DNA from: CAIRDP01 sp037138335
GTDB taxonomy: Bacteria > Bacteroidota > Bacteroidia > Bacteroidales > FEN-979
Reading direction: 5' to 3'
DNA length: 64,000 nucleotides
Assembly: GCA_037138335.1 (NCBI GenBank)
Contig: JBAXIO010000009.1
Coordinates: 62,001 to 126,000, forward strand
Shown here one piece after another: positions 52,471 to 60,902 of this stretch (its first letter is position 1; each line of letters opens with the position of its first letter). The notes below the pieces were generated by a model. The model saw only the letters and a program-made list of their open reading frames with translations. It had not been told where the DNA came from and did no database searches. The translations under genes and the position numbers were made by a program.

Positions 52471-53817
52471 ATGACCCAAATTCCAAAAACTGCCCTTCTG
52501 GACGGCAATAAACGCCAGTACATTTTTTCTATCGTTATTATAGGCATCTTTTTCTTCATCTTCGGATTTGTTACATGGCTGAATTCAGTGCTGATCCCTT
52601 TTCTGAAAGTAGCCTGCGAGAAAAACAATTTTGAATCCTACTTTGTCACCTTCGCATTTTATATCTCATATTTCGTTATGGCAATCCCTTCGGCTTACGT
52701 CCTTCGCAAAGTCGGATTCAGGAACGGAATGTCGCTTGGGCTCATCGTAATGGCCCTTGGCGCCCTGCTCTTCATCCCGGCAGCATATACCCGGATGTTC
52801 GGGCTCTTCCTCACCGGGCTCTTTGTGCAGGGAACAGGGCTGGCCATTCTGCAAACCGCATCCAATCCATATGTCACGATTCTCGGGCCTATTGAAAGTG
52901 CGGCAAAACGGATCAGCATCATGGGGATCTGCAATAAGATCGCTGGGGTTGTCAGCCCGCTCATCCTTGGAGCTATCGTCCTGGCCGGGATGGACAAATT
53001 TGACAAAAAGTATTTAAGTTCGCTTGACGAGATACAGAGAAATATAACACTCAATGCCCTTGCCGGAAGGATCATCATACCTTATGTGGTTATGGCTGTG
53101 GTGCTGATCCTACTTGCAATCCTGCTGAGATATTCAAGCCTGCCCGATATCAATACCGATGAGGAAGAGGTGGAGGATAAAGAATCACGTCACACCAGGA
53201 CAAGCGTTTTCGAGTTTCCCCAGCTCGTTCTCGGGGTGATCGCAATATTCCTTTACGTGGGGGTTGAAGTCATTGCTGTTGACACTATCATCAATTTCGG
53301 GAAATCCCAGGGGATAAGCTTCGAGCTTTCGAAGTATTTTGCATCGTATACCCTGGCAGCCATGGTTATAGGTTATATCATAGGCATAATCACGATCCCG
53401 AAATATCTCAAACAAGAGTTTGTATTAGCAGTTTCTGCCTTATTCGGTATCATTTTTGTAATCTGCTCCTTCCTGGCCACAAAGGCTCCGTACCAGTCCT
53501 CAATGCTTCTCAGTTTCGGTAATTTCTCGCTTTCTCTCCCCTTTGACCTGAGTGTTTTTTTCATAGCTTTGCTGGGCCTTGCAAACGCTATAATGTGGCC
53601 GGCTATATGGCCCCTTGCTATTGACGGGCTGGGGAAATTCACAAAAATCGGTTCGTCTCTGCTTATCATGGGTATAGCAGGGGGAGCTTTACTTCCCCTG
53701 GCTTACGGCAGGCTGGCCGACCTCTTCAGCCCCGTGACAGCATACTGGATCACGATACCATGTTACGCGTATATCCTGTATTACGCCGTGAGGGGGCATA
53801 AAATAAGAAAATGGTAA
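52471..53817 (+). CDS. Sugar:H+ symporter, FucP-like MFS transporter
   Basis: A 448-residue major-facilitator protein with about 12 helices. The N-terminal half has the FucP-family pattern FGFVTWLNSVLIPFLKVAC, SYFVMAIPSAYVLRKVGFRN and QTASNPYVTILGP. The C-terminal half has VGVEVIAVDTIINFGKSQGI and NAIMWPAIWPLAIDGLGKF. Related Bacteroidota proteins import fucose, glucose, galactose or N-acetylglucosamine; the exact sugar cannot be told. The nucleotidyltransferase gene follows 12 bases later, so an imported sugar might be activated by that partner. Confidence 0.88.
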   Translation: MTQIPKTALLDGNKRQYIFSIVIIGIFFFIFGFVTWLNSVLIPFLKVACEKNNFESYFVTFAFYISYFVMAIPSAYVLRKVGFRNGMSLGLIVMALGALLFIPAAYTRMFGLFLTGLFVQGTGLAILQTASNPYVTILGPIESAAKRISIMGICNKIAGVVSPLILGAIVLAGMDKFDKKYLSSLDEIQRNITLNALAGRIIIPYVVMAVVLILLAILLRYSSLPDINTDEEEVEDKESRHTRTSVFEFPQLVLGVIAIFLYVGVEVIAVDTIINFGKSQGISFELSKYFASYTLAAMVIGYIIGIITIPKYLKQEFVLAVSALFGIIFVICSFLATKAPYQSSMLLSFGNFSLSLPFDLSVFFIALLGLANAIMWPAIWPLAIDGLGKFTKIGSSLLIMGIAGGALLPLAYGRLADLFSPVTAYWITIPCYAYILYYAVRGHKIRKW

Positions 53818-53829
53818 ATCCTAAATAAA

Positions 53830-54738
53830 ATGCAACCAACCTTACTGATCCTTGCTGCCGGTGTGGGCAGCCGTTACGGCGGACTGAAGCAGCTTGACCG
53901 CATCGGCCCTAACGGGGAAACACTGCTTGACTACTCGATATATGATGCCGTGAAATCAGGTTTCGGCAAAGTGGTCTTCGTTATCAAGGAAAGCCTTGAA
54001 GCAGGGTTCAAGGAGATGTTTATCAACAGGCTTCAGGATCATGTGGAGGTGGATTACGTTTTCCAGGAGATATGGATGGTTCCCGACGGTACGCTTATCA
54101 CCGATGAGAGGCAGAAACCCTGGGGCACAGGTCATGCCGTTATGATGGCAGAGGGCCATATTGACGGGCCTTTCGCTGTGATCAATTCAGATGATTTTTA
54201 CGGGAGAAAGGCCTACGAGGCTGTTGCCGGATACTATAAAAACTGGACAACCGGGCGGGAAAACGACTACTGCATGGTTGGTTACCGCGTGGACCGGACC
54301 CTTTCAGATTTTGGTTCCGTTTCGAGGGGAATCTGCCAGGTGAACGGGAAGCAGGAGCTGATAGATGTTGTAGAAAGAACGAGTATTGAAAAAACGGAAG
54401 GGGGTATTATTTACAGGGAAGGAGACCGTCAGGCAGTTATCATTCCCTCCGACTCAGTTGTTTCTATGAATTGCTGGGGGTTTACACCTTCGTTTTTCGG
54501 CCACCTGAAAACCGGATTTGAAATCTTTATAAGGGAAAACTATGAAAATCCCAAAGCCGAATTCTATATTCCCTCCGTTGTAAATAAGCTCATCAAGTCG
54601 GGACAGGCTGGCGTTAAAGTGCTTTCCTGCGATGAACAATGGTTCGGAATGACCTACCAGGAAGACCGGACTTTTGTCGTCGACAGCATCAGGTCGCTCA
54701 TCCGTGAAGGCGCTTATCCCCAAAAATTATGGGGATAA
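53830..54738 (+). CDS. Sugar-phosphate nucleotidyltransferase-like protein
   Basis: A 302-residue GT-A-type nucleotidyltransferase. The nucleotide-binding loop is LLILAAGVGSRYGGLKQLD at residues 5-23, with a longer insertion than in GlmU or RfbA. Further on are PWGTGHAVMMAEGHIDGP and FAVINSDDFYGRKAYE, the latter holding the metal-binding Asp. It probably makes an NDP-sugar from a sugar 1-phosphate. It lies in an operon with the sugar transporter. The sugar and nucleotide are unknown. Confidence 0.83.
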   Translation: MQPTLLILAAGVGSRYGGLKQLDRIGPNGETLLDYSIYDAVKSGFGKVVFVIKESLEAGFKEMFINRLQDHVEVDYVFQEIWMVPDGTLITDERQKPWGTGHAVMMAEGHIDGPFAVINSDDFYGRKAYEAVAGYYKNWTTGRENDYCMVGYRVDRTLSDFGSVSRGICQVNGKQELIDVVERTSIEKTEGGIIYREGDRQAVIIPSDSVVSMNCWGFTPSFFGHLKTGFEIFIRENYENPKAEFYIPSVVNKLIKSGQAGVKVLSCDEQWFGMTYQEDRTFVVDSIRSLIREGAYPQKLWG

Positions 54739-54762
54739 GCAATGGATACGGAAAAAAAGCGT

Positions 54763-54770
54763 TAATTTTG
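54763..54770 (+). promoter_or_regulatory. -7 box of the beta-barrel gene
   Basis: TAATTTTG matches TAnnTTTG and ends 12 bases before the ATG at 54783, giving a very short leader. It suggests separate transcription from the nucleotidyltransferase gene. Confidence 0.5.
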
Positions 54771-54782
54771 TTGTATAATTAA

Positions 54783-55490
54783 ATGAATATGACCCTACAG
54801 CGAAATTCCTTATTGGCAATCATTATCCTGGCTGCCTCAGTCCTGGTTCTTCCTATGACTGCCAAATCACAGATCCTCAATGAGAAAACTAAGAAAAAGA
54901 TCCATGTGGGGCTCGGGATGTTTACCGATATTTACATGAATGTGCCCTCAGGTTTAAAAACGCGCACCATCAACCAGGGATTTACTGCCCTTGTAGCCTA
55001 CCGCGTTCCTTTCGGCAAAAGCAATTTCGGGTTCGGTATCGGTTTGCAGGTATCCATTCATAACATGTACGGCAATTTCCTGTTCAAAAGCTATACCGAC
55101 TCCACCACTATGACCAAGATCAATGACACGGTAGGTTATAAAAGGTCAAAACTGGTCATGCCATATATTGAATTGCCTATAGAGTTCCAGTTTGTGACCA
55201 AGTATAAATTTGCTGTTGGGCTGGGCTTCAAGGTCGGCTATATGCTGCCTGCCCATACAAAGTATGTAGGGGATGAGTACCAGGCCGATTTGCAGCCTGA
55301 AAGGGACCAGGTAAGGGTTAAATACCGTAACGTAAAGAACCTTGACAGGTTTGCTTACGGCCCCACTTTCCGAATTGGATATAAGTGGTTTAACCTTGTA
55401 GGGTATTACCAGCTTTCCACAATTTTCCAGAAAGGGAAAGGCCCCGATATCTATCCTATCACGGTAGGGTTCATGATCAGGCCCTTTTAA
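54783..55490 (+). CDS. Small outer-membrane beta-barrel protein
   Basis: A 235-residue exported protein with a signal peptide (LLAIIILAASVLVLPMTAKSQ) and about eight amphipathic beta-strands with alternating aromatic residues (FGFGIGLQVSIHNMYGNFLF, FRIGYKWFNLVGYYQL), ending in MIRPF, a terminal phenylalanine like other outer-membrane barrels. It resembles the OMP_b-brl/PorT-like families of Bacteroidota without a specific match. The stop abuts the stop of the convergent PAP2-like gene. The role is unknown. Confidence 0.75.
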   Translation: MNMTLQRNSLLAIIILAASVLVLPMTAKSQILNEKTKKKIHVGLGMFTDIYMNVPSGLKTRTINQGFTALVAYRVPFGKSNFGFGIGLQVSIHNMYGNFLFKSYTDSTTMTKINDTVGYKRSKLVMPYIELPIEFQFVTKYKFAVGLGFKVGYMLPAHTKYVGDEYQADLQPERDQVRVKYRNVKNLDRFAYGPTFRIGYKWFNLVGYYQLSTIFQKGKGPDIYPITVGFMIRPF

Positions 55491-56105
55491 TCAAAGCATC
55501 ATAAGGAAAAACAGTGTGCCGGCACCAAGAATGAGCCCGGTATATACCTCCTTTGGTGAATGGCTCCCATCGGCCAGCCTGGCATAACCAAGTAATCCGC
55601 AGAGAAGTAAAAGGCATGAAATAAGTATTTCATGAGGAGTCCCCTGTCTAATGCTGATGCCGATCCAAAAGCCTGTTACCCCGCCGATACCTGCCATATG
55701 CAGGCTGATTTTAAAAAAGAAATTTACGAACAGGCAGATAATAATTAGCAGGGTGGCGCCCAGCATGAAATAGCTGAATAATACCGACAGGCTGATACCT
55801 TTCAGCAGGTAATGTGTCAGATAGTAAAATACGCCGATTGAAAGAAGGGGCATGATCCTCTCCTCCCTTTTTTCCATTAATAATGATGAAAGGAGTTTCA
55901 CCCTGAAGAGGAAAAAGATCATCAGAAAAGGACATACCACTGTTGTAAGTAAAACAGAGCCCATCAGGATCAGGATCTCTTTTAGCGGCAGCAGGCCCAT
56001 AAAGAAAGAATGCGTCTGGAGCATCAGGATCAGGGTGAAGAATGGCATCAGTACCGGGTGAAACAGGCCGGAGATGATTCTTGCCAGGGAGTTACCGTTG
56101 TTCAT
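55491..56105 (-). CDS. PAP2-like membrane protein, divergent
   Basis: A 204-residue protein with six or so helices (HPVLMPFFTLILMLQTHSFF; MGSVLLTTVVCPFLMIFFLF; LFSYFMLGATLLIIICLFV). The pair SLHMAGIGG and ARLADGSHSPKEVYTG recalls motifs 2 and 3 of PAP2 phosphatases (SGH and SRxxxxxHxxxD), but the motif 1 KxxxxxxRP is not seen and the final Asp is Glu. It may be a degenerate or unusual lipid-phosphatase relative. It is 12 bases downstream of rpoN on the same strand. Confidence 0.62.
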   Translation of the reverse strand: MNNGNSLARIISGLFHPVLMPFFTLILMLQTHSFFMGLLPLKEILILMGSVLLTTVVCPFLMIFFLFRVKLLSSLLMEKREERIMPLLSIGVFYYLTHYLLKGISLSVLFSYFMLGATLLIIICLFVNFFFKISLHMAGIGGVTGFWIGISIRQGTPHEILISCLLLLCGLLGYARLADGSHSPKEVYTGLILGAGTLFFLMML

Positions 56106-56117
56106 ATCATGGTTTGA

Positions 56118-57617
56118 TCAAAGTTCCTTCCTTAGCCTTGCAACGGGAATCCTGAGCTGTTTACGGTATTTGGCAATTGTACGGCGGGCGATATTATACC
56201 CTTTTTTCTGCAATATTTCCTCCAGTTCCTCATCGGTAAGAGGAGCCGATTTGTTCTCGCCTTCTATTGTGTCGTTTAATATTTTCTTGATCTCCCGGGT
56301 CGAAACCTCTTCACCCATTTGATTCTGTAATGATTCAGAGAAAAAGCTTTTCAGCAGGAAAGTACCGAATGGAGTCTGGACATATTTTGAATTCGCCACC
56401 CTGGAAACCGTACTGATGTCCAACCCGACTTTATTCGATATATCTTTAAGGATCATCGGCCTGAGCCTTGTCTCGTCGCCTGTCTGAAAATAATCTTTCT
56501 GATAGTCAAGTATGGCCTTCATGGTAACATAAAGCGTTTCCTGCCTCTGTTTGATCGCGTCGATGAAACCCCTTGCAGCATCGATCTTCTGTTTAATAAA
56601 GGTCAGGGCTGCTTTTTCGCTGCTGCTGATCTTCTTTTTTTTATGGTTATAATCCTGGAGCATGCTTACATATTCCCTGTTGATCGACAGTTCGGGAGCA
56701 TTCCTCGAATTAAGGTTCAGTTCGATTTCCCCTTCATTGATTGCGATTACGAAATCAGGCACCACATACTGGCTGCTCCTGGCTTCTTCGCTTATGCTGA
56801 ACCCGGGTTTGGGGTTCAGTTTGGTGATCTCTTCAATAGCTTCCTTTAATTCTTCCTCGGTGATATGGGCCTTTTGAAGTATTTTTTCATAATGTTTTTT
56901 CGAGAACTCGTCAAAATAATACCTGACGATCACTTCTGCAAGATCCGTTGCATAAGTCCTGTCGATCTTGTATTGAAGCTGCAGGAGCAGGCATTCCTGA
57001 AGTGTCCTTGCCGCAATACCGGGGGGGTCGAAACTTTGGATTAGTTTCAGGGCTTCCAGCACCTCTGCTTCCGTGGCTTCGATATTCTGGTTAAAAGCAA
57101 GGTCGTTGATCAGGGCCGGGATTTCACGGGTGAGGTAACCGCTTTCATCAATGTTCCCTATTATTGTTGAAGCTATAATGAACTCTTTATCGGGGATCTT
57201 CTGAACCCCCATCTGGGCCAGGAGGTACTCCTGGAAACTTACACCCGAGACAACAGGGGATTCCCAGGCTTCGTCGTCGGGGCTGCGGTTGTTTGAAACT
57301 AATTTGTAATCGGGAATATCGTCCAGGTCGAGGTAGTCTTCATACGAAAATTCATTATCGGCTTTAAGCTCCGAATGATCGTCATCCTCATCGGCAAAGC
57401 TGTCTTCGTCACCATCAATGGAGTCTGGCGTTGTTTCATCGGTAATTTCATCGGGATCAGCCAAATCGGTTGTTTCCTCCAATGCGGGATTGTCCTCGAT
57501 TTCCTGTTTTATCCTTTGTTCAAGTGAGAGCACGGGCTGTTGCAGCAAGCGCATCACCAACACCTGCTGGGGAGAGAGTTTCTGTAGTAATTTCTGTTGT
57601 TGTCGTTGATGAAGCAT
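56118..57617 (-). CDS. rpoN: RNA polymerase sigma-54 factor RpoN
   Basis: A 499-residue sigma-54. The Gln-rich activator-contact region I is at the N-terminus (QQQKLLQKLSPQQVLVMRLL), followed by an acidic region II (many Asp/Glu at about 55-105), the core-binding domain, the helix-turn-helix region (MILKDISNKVGLDISTVSRV) and the RpoN box near the C-terminus (ARRTIAKYRKQL). It directs transcription that depends on AAA+ enhancer-binding proteins; none is recognisable in this window. The ATG at 57617 is chosen because the -7 boxes lie between it and an upstream in-frame start at 57632. Confidence 0.96.
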   Translation of the reverse strand: MLHQRQQQKLLQKLSPQQVLVMRLLQQPVLSLEQRIKQEIEDNPALEETTDLADPDEITDETTPDSIDGDEDSFADEDDDHSELKADNEFSYEDYLDLDDIPDYKLVSNNRSPDDEAWESPVVSGVSFQEYLLAQMGVQKIPDKEFIIASTIIGNIDESGYLTREIPALINDLAFNQNIEATEAEVLEALKLIQSFDPPGIAARTLQECLLLQLQYKIDRTYATDLAEVIVRYYFDEFSKKHYEKILQKAHITEEELKEAIEEITKLNPKPGFSISEEARSSQYVVPDFVIAINEGEIELNLNSRNAPELSINREYVSMLQDYNHKKKKISSSEKAALTFIKQKIDAARGFIDAIKQRQETLYVTMKAILDYQKDYFQTGDETRLRPMILKDISNKVGLDISTVSRVANSKYVQTPFGTFLLKSFFSESLQNQMGEEVSTREIKKILNDTIEGENKSAPLTDEELEEILQKKGYNIARRTIAKYRKQLRIPVARLRKEL

Positions 57618-57621
57618 AGAA

Positions 57622-57637
57622 CAAAAATACAAAAATA
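57622..57637 (-). promoter_or_regulatory. Two tandem -7 boxes of rpoN
   Basis: On the minus strand TATTTTTG occurs twice back to back (57630-57637 and 57622-57629). The distal copy would start transcription a few bases before the ATG at 57617, and the proximal one at the ATG itself, giving a leaderless mRNA. Confidence 0.5.
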
Positions 57638-57771
57638 ATATCCCCTTGTACAGAATGGATTCCTTATCGGCAAATTATCTGGCAATATCGACTAATTAAG
57701 CTTATCCGTCTAATATGCGAACCACCTCATATAGAATTGCCTAATTTCGTCCCGTCCAAATAAAACCAATC

Positions 57772-58800
57772 ATGAATACCGAACGGCCTCCCTGGGTGAC
57801 TTTCCTCATCAACTGCGTAATCTGGGTCTTTATTTTTTTCATTCCATTTCTTTTAATGGAACCCAGGGGGGGAATACCTTCATATCTCCTGAGGGTAGGT
57901 GCCACCACGGTTCTGACTGTCATTGTTTACTATTTCAATTACCTCATCCTGATCCCGAAATACCTGTTTAAAAAGAAATTCCTGGCCTATATACTTGTTA
58001 TACTGCTCACCCTTGTAATCTCCTGCATCCTAGTCGACCTGTATTATTATTTTGTTGTGTCGGTAGTCCAGAACTGGCACCACCGCCCCGAGCCGATTTT
58101 CAGCCGGGGCATGTGGGTGCCTTTGTTTCCACTGCTGACGGGGATTGCGATAGGGATCAGCATCCGGCTGGCCAGGGAATGGGCGAGGGTTGAAAAGGAG
58201 CGCAGGGAACTTCAGGGAGAAAAGCTCCTTTCGGAACTGGCTTTTCTGAAATCCCAGGTTAATCCGCATTTTCTTTTCAATACACTTAACAATATATGCG
58301 CCCTCGCAAGAAAAAAATCTGATGACACGGAACCTGCGATCATCAAACTTTCACAGATCATGCGGTATATGATCACCGATTCCAGGCAGGACAAGGTAGG
58401 CCTGGAGGAGGAGGTTGAGTATCTTAATAATTTCATTGAACTTCAGAAAATCAGGCTAGCCGACAAGGTAAACATCCGATTTGATATTGAAGGCGACCTC
58501 TCGGCAATTCAGCTGGAGCCTTTGCTCCTGATACCGTTTGTGGAGAATGCATTTAAACACGGTGTAAGCTACAACGATAAGTCGAGTATCAATATAGAAC
58601 TTAAAACGGTTTCAGGCGAGTTGTCATTCCTGGTTGAGAATTCCAAGCCAACAGTGAAAGATACGTTAAAGCTCGACGAAGCGGGGATAGGACTGAAGAA
58701 TGTGCGCCGCCGCCTGGAGTTGCTTTATCCCGGTAAACACCAACTGGAGATCCGGGATTCGGCATCAAATTATCTCATCATGTTAAAAATCAAAAAATAA
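57772..58800 (+). CDS. LytS/YehU-type sensor histidine kinase (His_kinase family)
   Basis: A 342-residue membrane kinase with four N-terminal helices (about 9-30, 42-62, 70-95 and 115-133), a short coiled coil, the His_kinase domain with phospho-accepting His166 (KSQVNPHFLFNTLNNICAL), and a HATPase (IPFVENAFKHGVSYND, GIGLKNVRRRLELLYP). This kinase type pairs with LytTR regulators. The stop and next start overlap as TAATG, so the pair is translationally coupled. A one-mismatch -7 box (TAATTTCG, 57742-57749) precedes it. Confidence 0.92.
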   Translation: MNTERPPWVTFLINCVIWVFIFFIPFLLMEPRGGIPSYLLRVGATTVLTVIVYYFNYLILIPKYLFKKKFLAYILVILLTLVISCILVDLYYYFVVSVVQNWHHRPEPIFSRGMWVPLFPLLTGIAIGISIRLAREWARVEKERRELQGEKLLSELAFLKSQVNPHFLFNTLNNICALARKKSDDTEPAIIKLSQIMRYMITDSRQDKVGLEEEVEYLNNFIELQKIRLADKVNIRFDIEGDLSAIQLEPLLLIPFVENAFKHGVSYNDKSSINIELKTVSGELSFLVENSKPTVKDTLKLDEAGIGLKNVRRRLELLYPGKHQLEIRDSASNYLIMLKIKK

Positions 58801-59522
58801 TGATACGTTGCATTGCTATCGACGATGAGTCCCTTGCGCTGGACCTGCTTGAGGACAATATCAGCAAGATCCCTTTTCTTGAACTGGCCGGCAGGTACAC
58901 CAATGCCTTCGACGCACTTAACCTGATGCAGGAAAAGCCTGTCGACCTGCTTTTCCTCGATATCCAGATGCCCGACATCAGCGGGATACAGTTCCTGAAA
59001 AGCCTGAAGCAAAAACCCATGGTTATTTTCACCACTGCCTTTTCAAAATATGCCCTTGAAGGGTTTGAACTGGACGTGATCGATTACCTCTTAAAACCAT
59101 ATTCATTTGCCCGTTTCCTGAAAGCTGTAAATAAAGCCCATGAATTTCTAGAGTTACAGGAGAGAGCGAAAGAAATTCAGAAAGGCCCTGCCTTCGGATC
59201 TCATTATCTTTTTGTGAGGGCCGATTACAAACTCGTTAAAATCGACATTCAGGAAATATTATATATAGAAGGCCTGAAGGATTATGTTAAAATTTATTGC
59301 GGCGAGAAACCGGTATTGACCCAGATGAGCATGAAGTCGATTGAAGAAAAGCTTCCGCCTCATGATTTTATAAGGGTTCACCGCTCCTTTATCGTGGCTT
59401 TCAATAAGATTGATTTTATTCATAAGAGCTTTATTTCCATCAGGGGGAAGGAAATCCCTCTCAGTGACAATTACAAAGACAACTTTCTTTCCCTTGTTCA
59501 GCAAAACAAGATCATGGAATAG
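58800..59522 (+). CDS. LytTR-family response regulator
   Basis: A 240-residue response regulator. The receiver has acidic residues IAIDDES and phospho-accepting Asp54 (LLFLDIQMPDISG), and the LytTR DNA-binding domain covers about 138-238 (FVRADYKLVKIDIQEILYIE, FIRVHRSFIVAFNKIDFI). It is coupled to the kinase upstream, and the TolC-like gene starts 18 bases after its stop, so the exporter is the likeliest target and shares the transcript. Confidence 0.93.
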   Translation: MIRCIAIDDESLALDLLEDNISKIPFLELAGRYTNAFDALNLMQEKPVDLLFLDIQMPDISGIQFLKSLKQKPMVIFTTAFSKYALEGFELDVIDYLLKPYSFARFLKAVNKAHEFLELQERAKEIQKGPAFGSHYLFVRADYKLVKIDIQEILYIEGLKDYVKIYCGEKPVLTQMSMKSIEEKLPPHDFIRVHRSFIVAFNKIDFIHKSFISIRGKEIPLSDNYKDNFLSLVQQNKIME

Positions 59523-59540
59523 AGATAAACACATTAAATT

Positions 59541-60881
59541 ATGAAACGAAGTACCTTATTATTTTGCATCCTGATGTACTACTCCTTTGCGGGATGGGCG
59601 CAGAAATCACCCTGGACGTTCCAGCAATGCCTTGACACCGCTTTGAAGCGCAACATCTCGGTGAACCAGAGCAGGCTTTCGAATGAACTGAATAAAATAA
59701 GCCTCGAACAGTCCCGTGCAAACCGCATTCCCAGCGTGAGTGCCAATGTAGGGGAATCGTTCAACTTCGGTAAAAATGTTGATGCCACGACCAACAGCTT
59801 TGTCATAGGTTCATTCCATTCAGGGAATTACGGGGTAAGTGCAAGCTACAACCTGTTCAATGGTTTGCAGAACAATAACACGATCAAGCAATACAAGCTG
59901 AACATTGAGGCCGGGAAATTTGACATTGAGAATGCCAAGAATGCAGTAATACTAAGTGTCACGACCGGGTACCTGCAGATATTACAGCAATACGAGATCC
60001 TCAAAGTAGCACAGAACCAGCTTGCGGCGGATTCGGTGCAGGTTGACAGGACCCAGAAAATGCTGAATGTGGGAAGGGCTGCCGAGAGCGATCTTCTGCA
60101 AATCCAGTCGCAACTTGCAACTGATTATCTTTCATTTGTAAATGCGCAGAATCAACTGGATATTGCAAGGGTAACCCTGATGCAGCTGATGCAGATCCCC
60201 GTGATCGATAAATTTGATGTTGAAGTGCCGACCCTTGTTGAACCCGGGCTTGATCTCCTGCAAAGCAAGGAAGTGATCTATCAGAAAGCCCTGGCTTTAA
60301 TGCCCCAGATCCAATCGGCCTCGCTTAAGACCTCCAGTTCCCTGATGGCAATTAAAATTGCAACCGGGGCCCGTTGGCCGAGGTTGACTTTTTCGGCCGG
60401 GATGAGTTCAAACTATGCCTCCAGCGGCAGGAATCCCGACGTCAATGCCGATGGTTATCCGTGGTACACGCAGGTATGGAATAATGTGGGACAATCAATG
60501 AACCTTAACCTGAGCATTCCCATATATAGTAACCGCTCAATACAAAGCAGCATTGAACGGGCAACAGTTAACTCTAAAACAGCCGCACTGAATGAGCTCA
60601 ACATCCAGCAGACGCTGAGAATGAACATTGAACAGTCCTATACCAGCCTGAAGTCTTCTTCAAGGTCTTATGAAGCCGGAAAGATCCAGCTTAGTTCCAC
60701 AGAGATCACTTATAAGAATGCAGAGAAGAAGTATAATGTAGGGGTCATGAGTGTGACCGACTACCTGATCCAGAAAAACAACTATACCAACTCGGTATCG
60801 AATTTAATACAGGCAAAATATAATTTCATTTTTCAGTCGAAGATCCTTGATTTTTACCAGGGGAAGGCAATATCATTTTAA
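59541..60881 (+). CDS. TolC-family outer-membrane efflux protein
   Basis: A 446-residue outer-membrane factor with a signal peptide (LLFCILMYYSFAGWAQ) and the two OEP repeats of TolC: long helices (QILQQYEILKVAQNQLAADS, NVGRAAESDLLQIQSQLATD) and strand pairs (FGKNVDATTNSFVIGSFHSG, LSIPIYSNRSIQSSIERA). It forms the exit duct for the MacA/MacB-like partners encoded next. The adaptor gene starts 21 bases downstream. Confidence 0.92.
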   Translation: MKRSTLLFCILMYYSFAGWAQKSPWTFQQCLDTALKRNISVNQSRLSNELNKISLEQSRANRIPSVSANVGESFNFGKNVDATTNSFVIGSFHSGNYGVSASYNLFNGLQNNNTIKQYKLNIEAGKFDIENAKNAVILSVTTGYLQILQQYEILKVAQNQLAADSVQVDRTQKMLNVGRAAESDLLQIQSQLATDYLSFVNAQNQLDIARVTLMQLMQIPVIDKFDVEVPTLVEPGLDLLQSKEVIYQKALALMPQIQSASLKTSSSLMAIKIATGARWPRLTFSAGMSSNYASSGRNPDVNADGYPWYTQVWNNVGQSMNLNLSIPIYSNRSIQSSIERATVNSKTAALNELNIQQTLRMNIEQSYTSLKSSSRSYEAGKIQLSSTEITYKNAEKKYNVGVMSVTDYLIQKNNYTNSVSNLIQAKYNFIFQSKILDFYQGKAISF

Positions 60882-60902
60882 AAATTTAACTCATTATATC
60901 AA

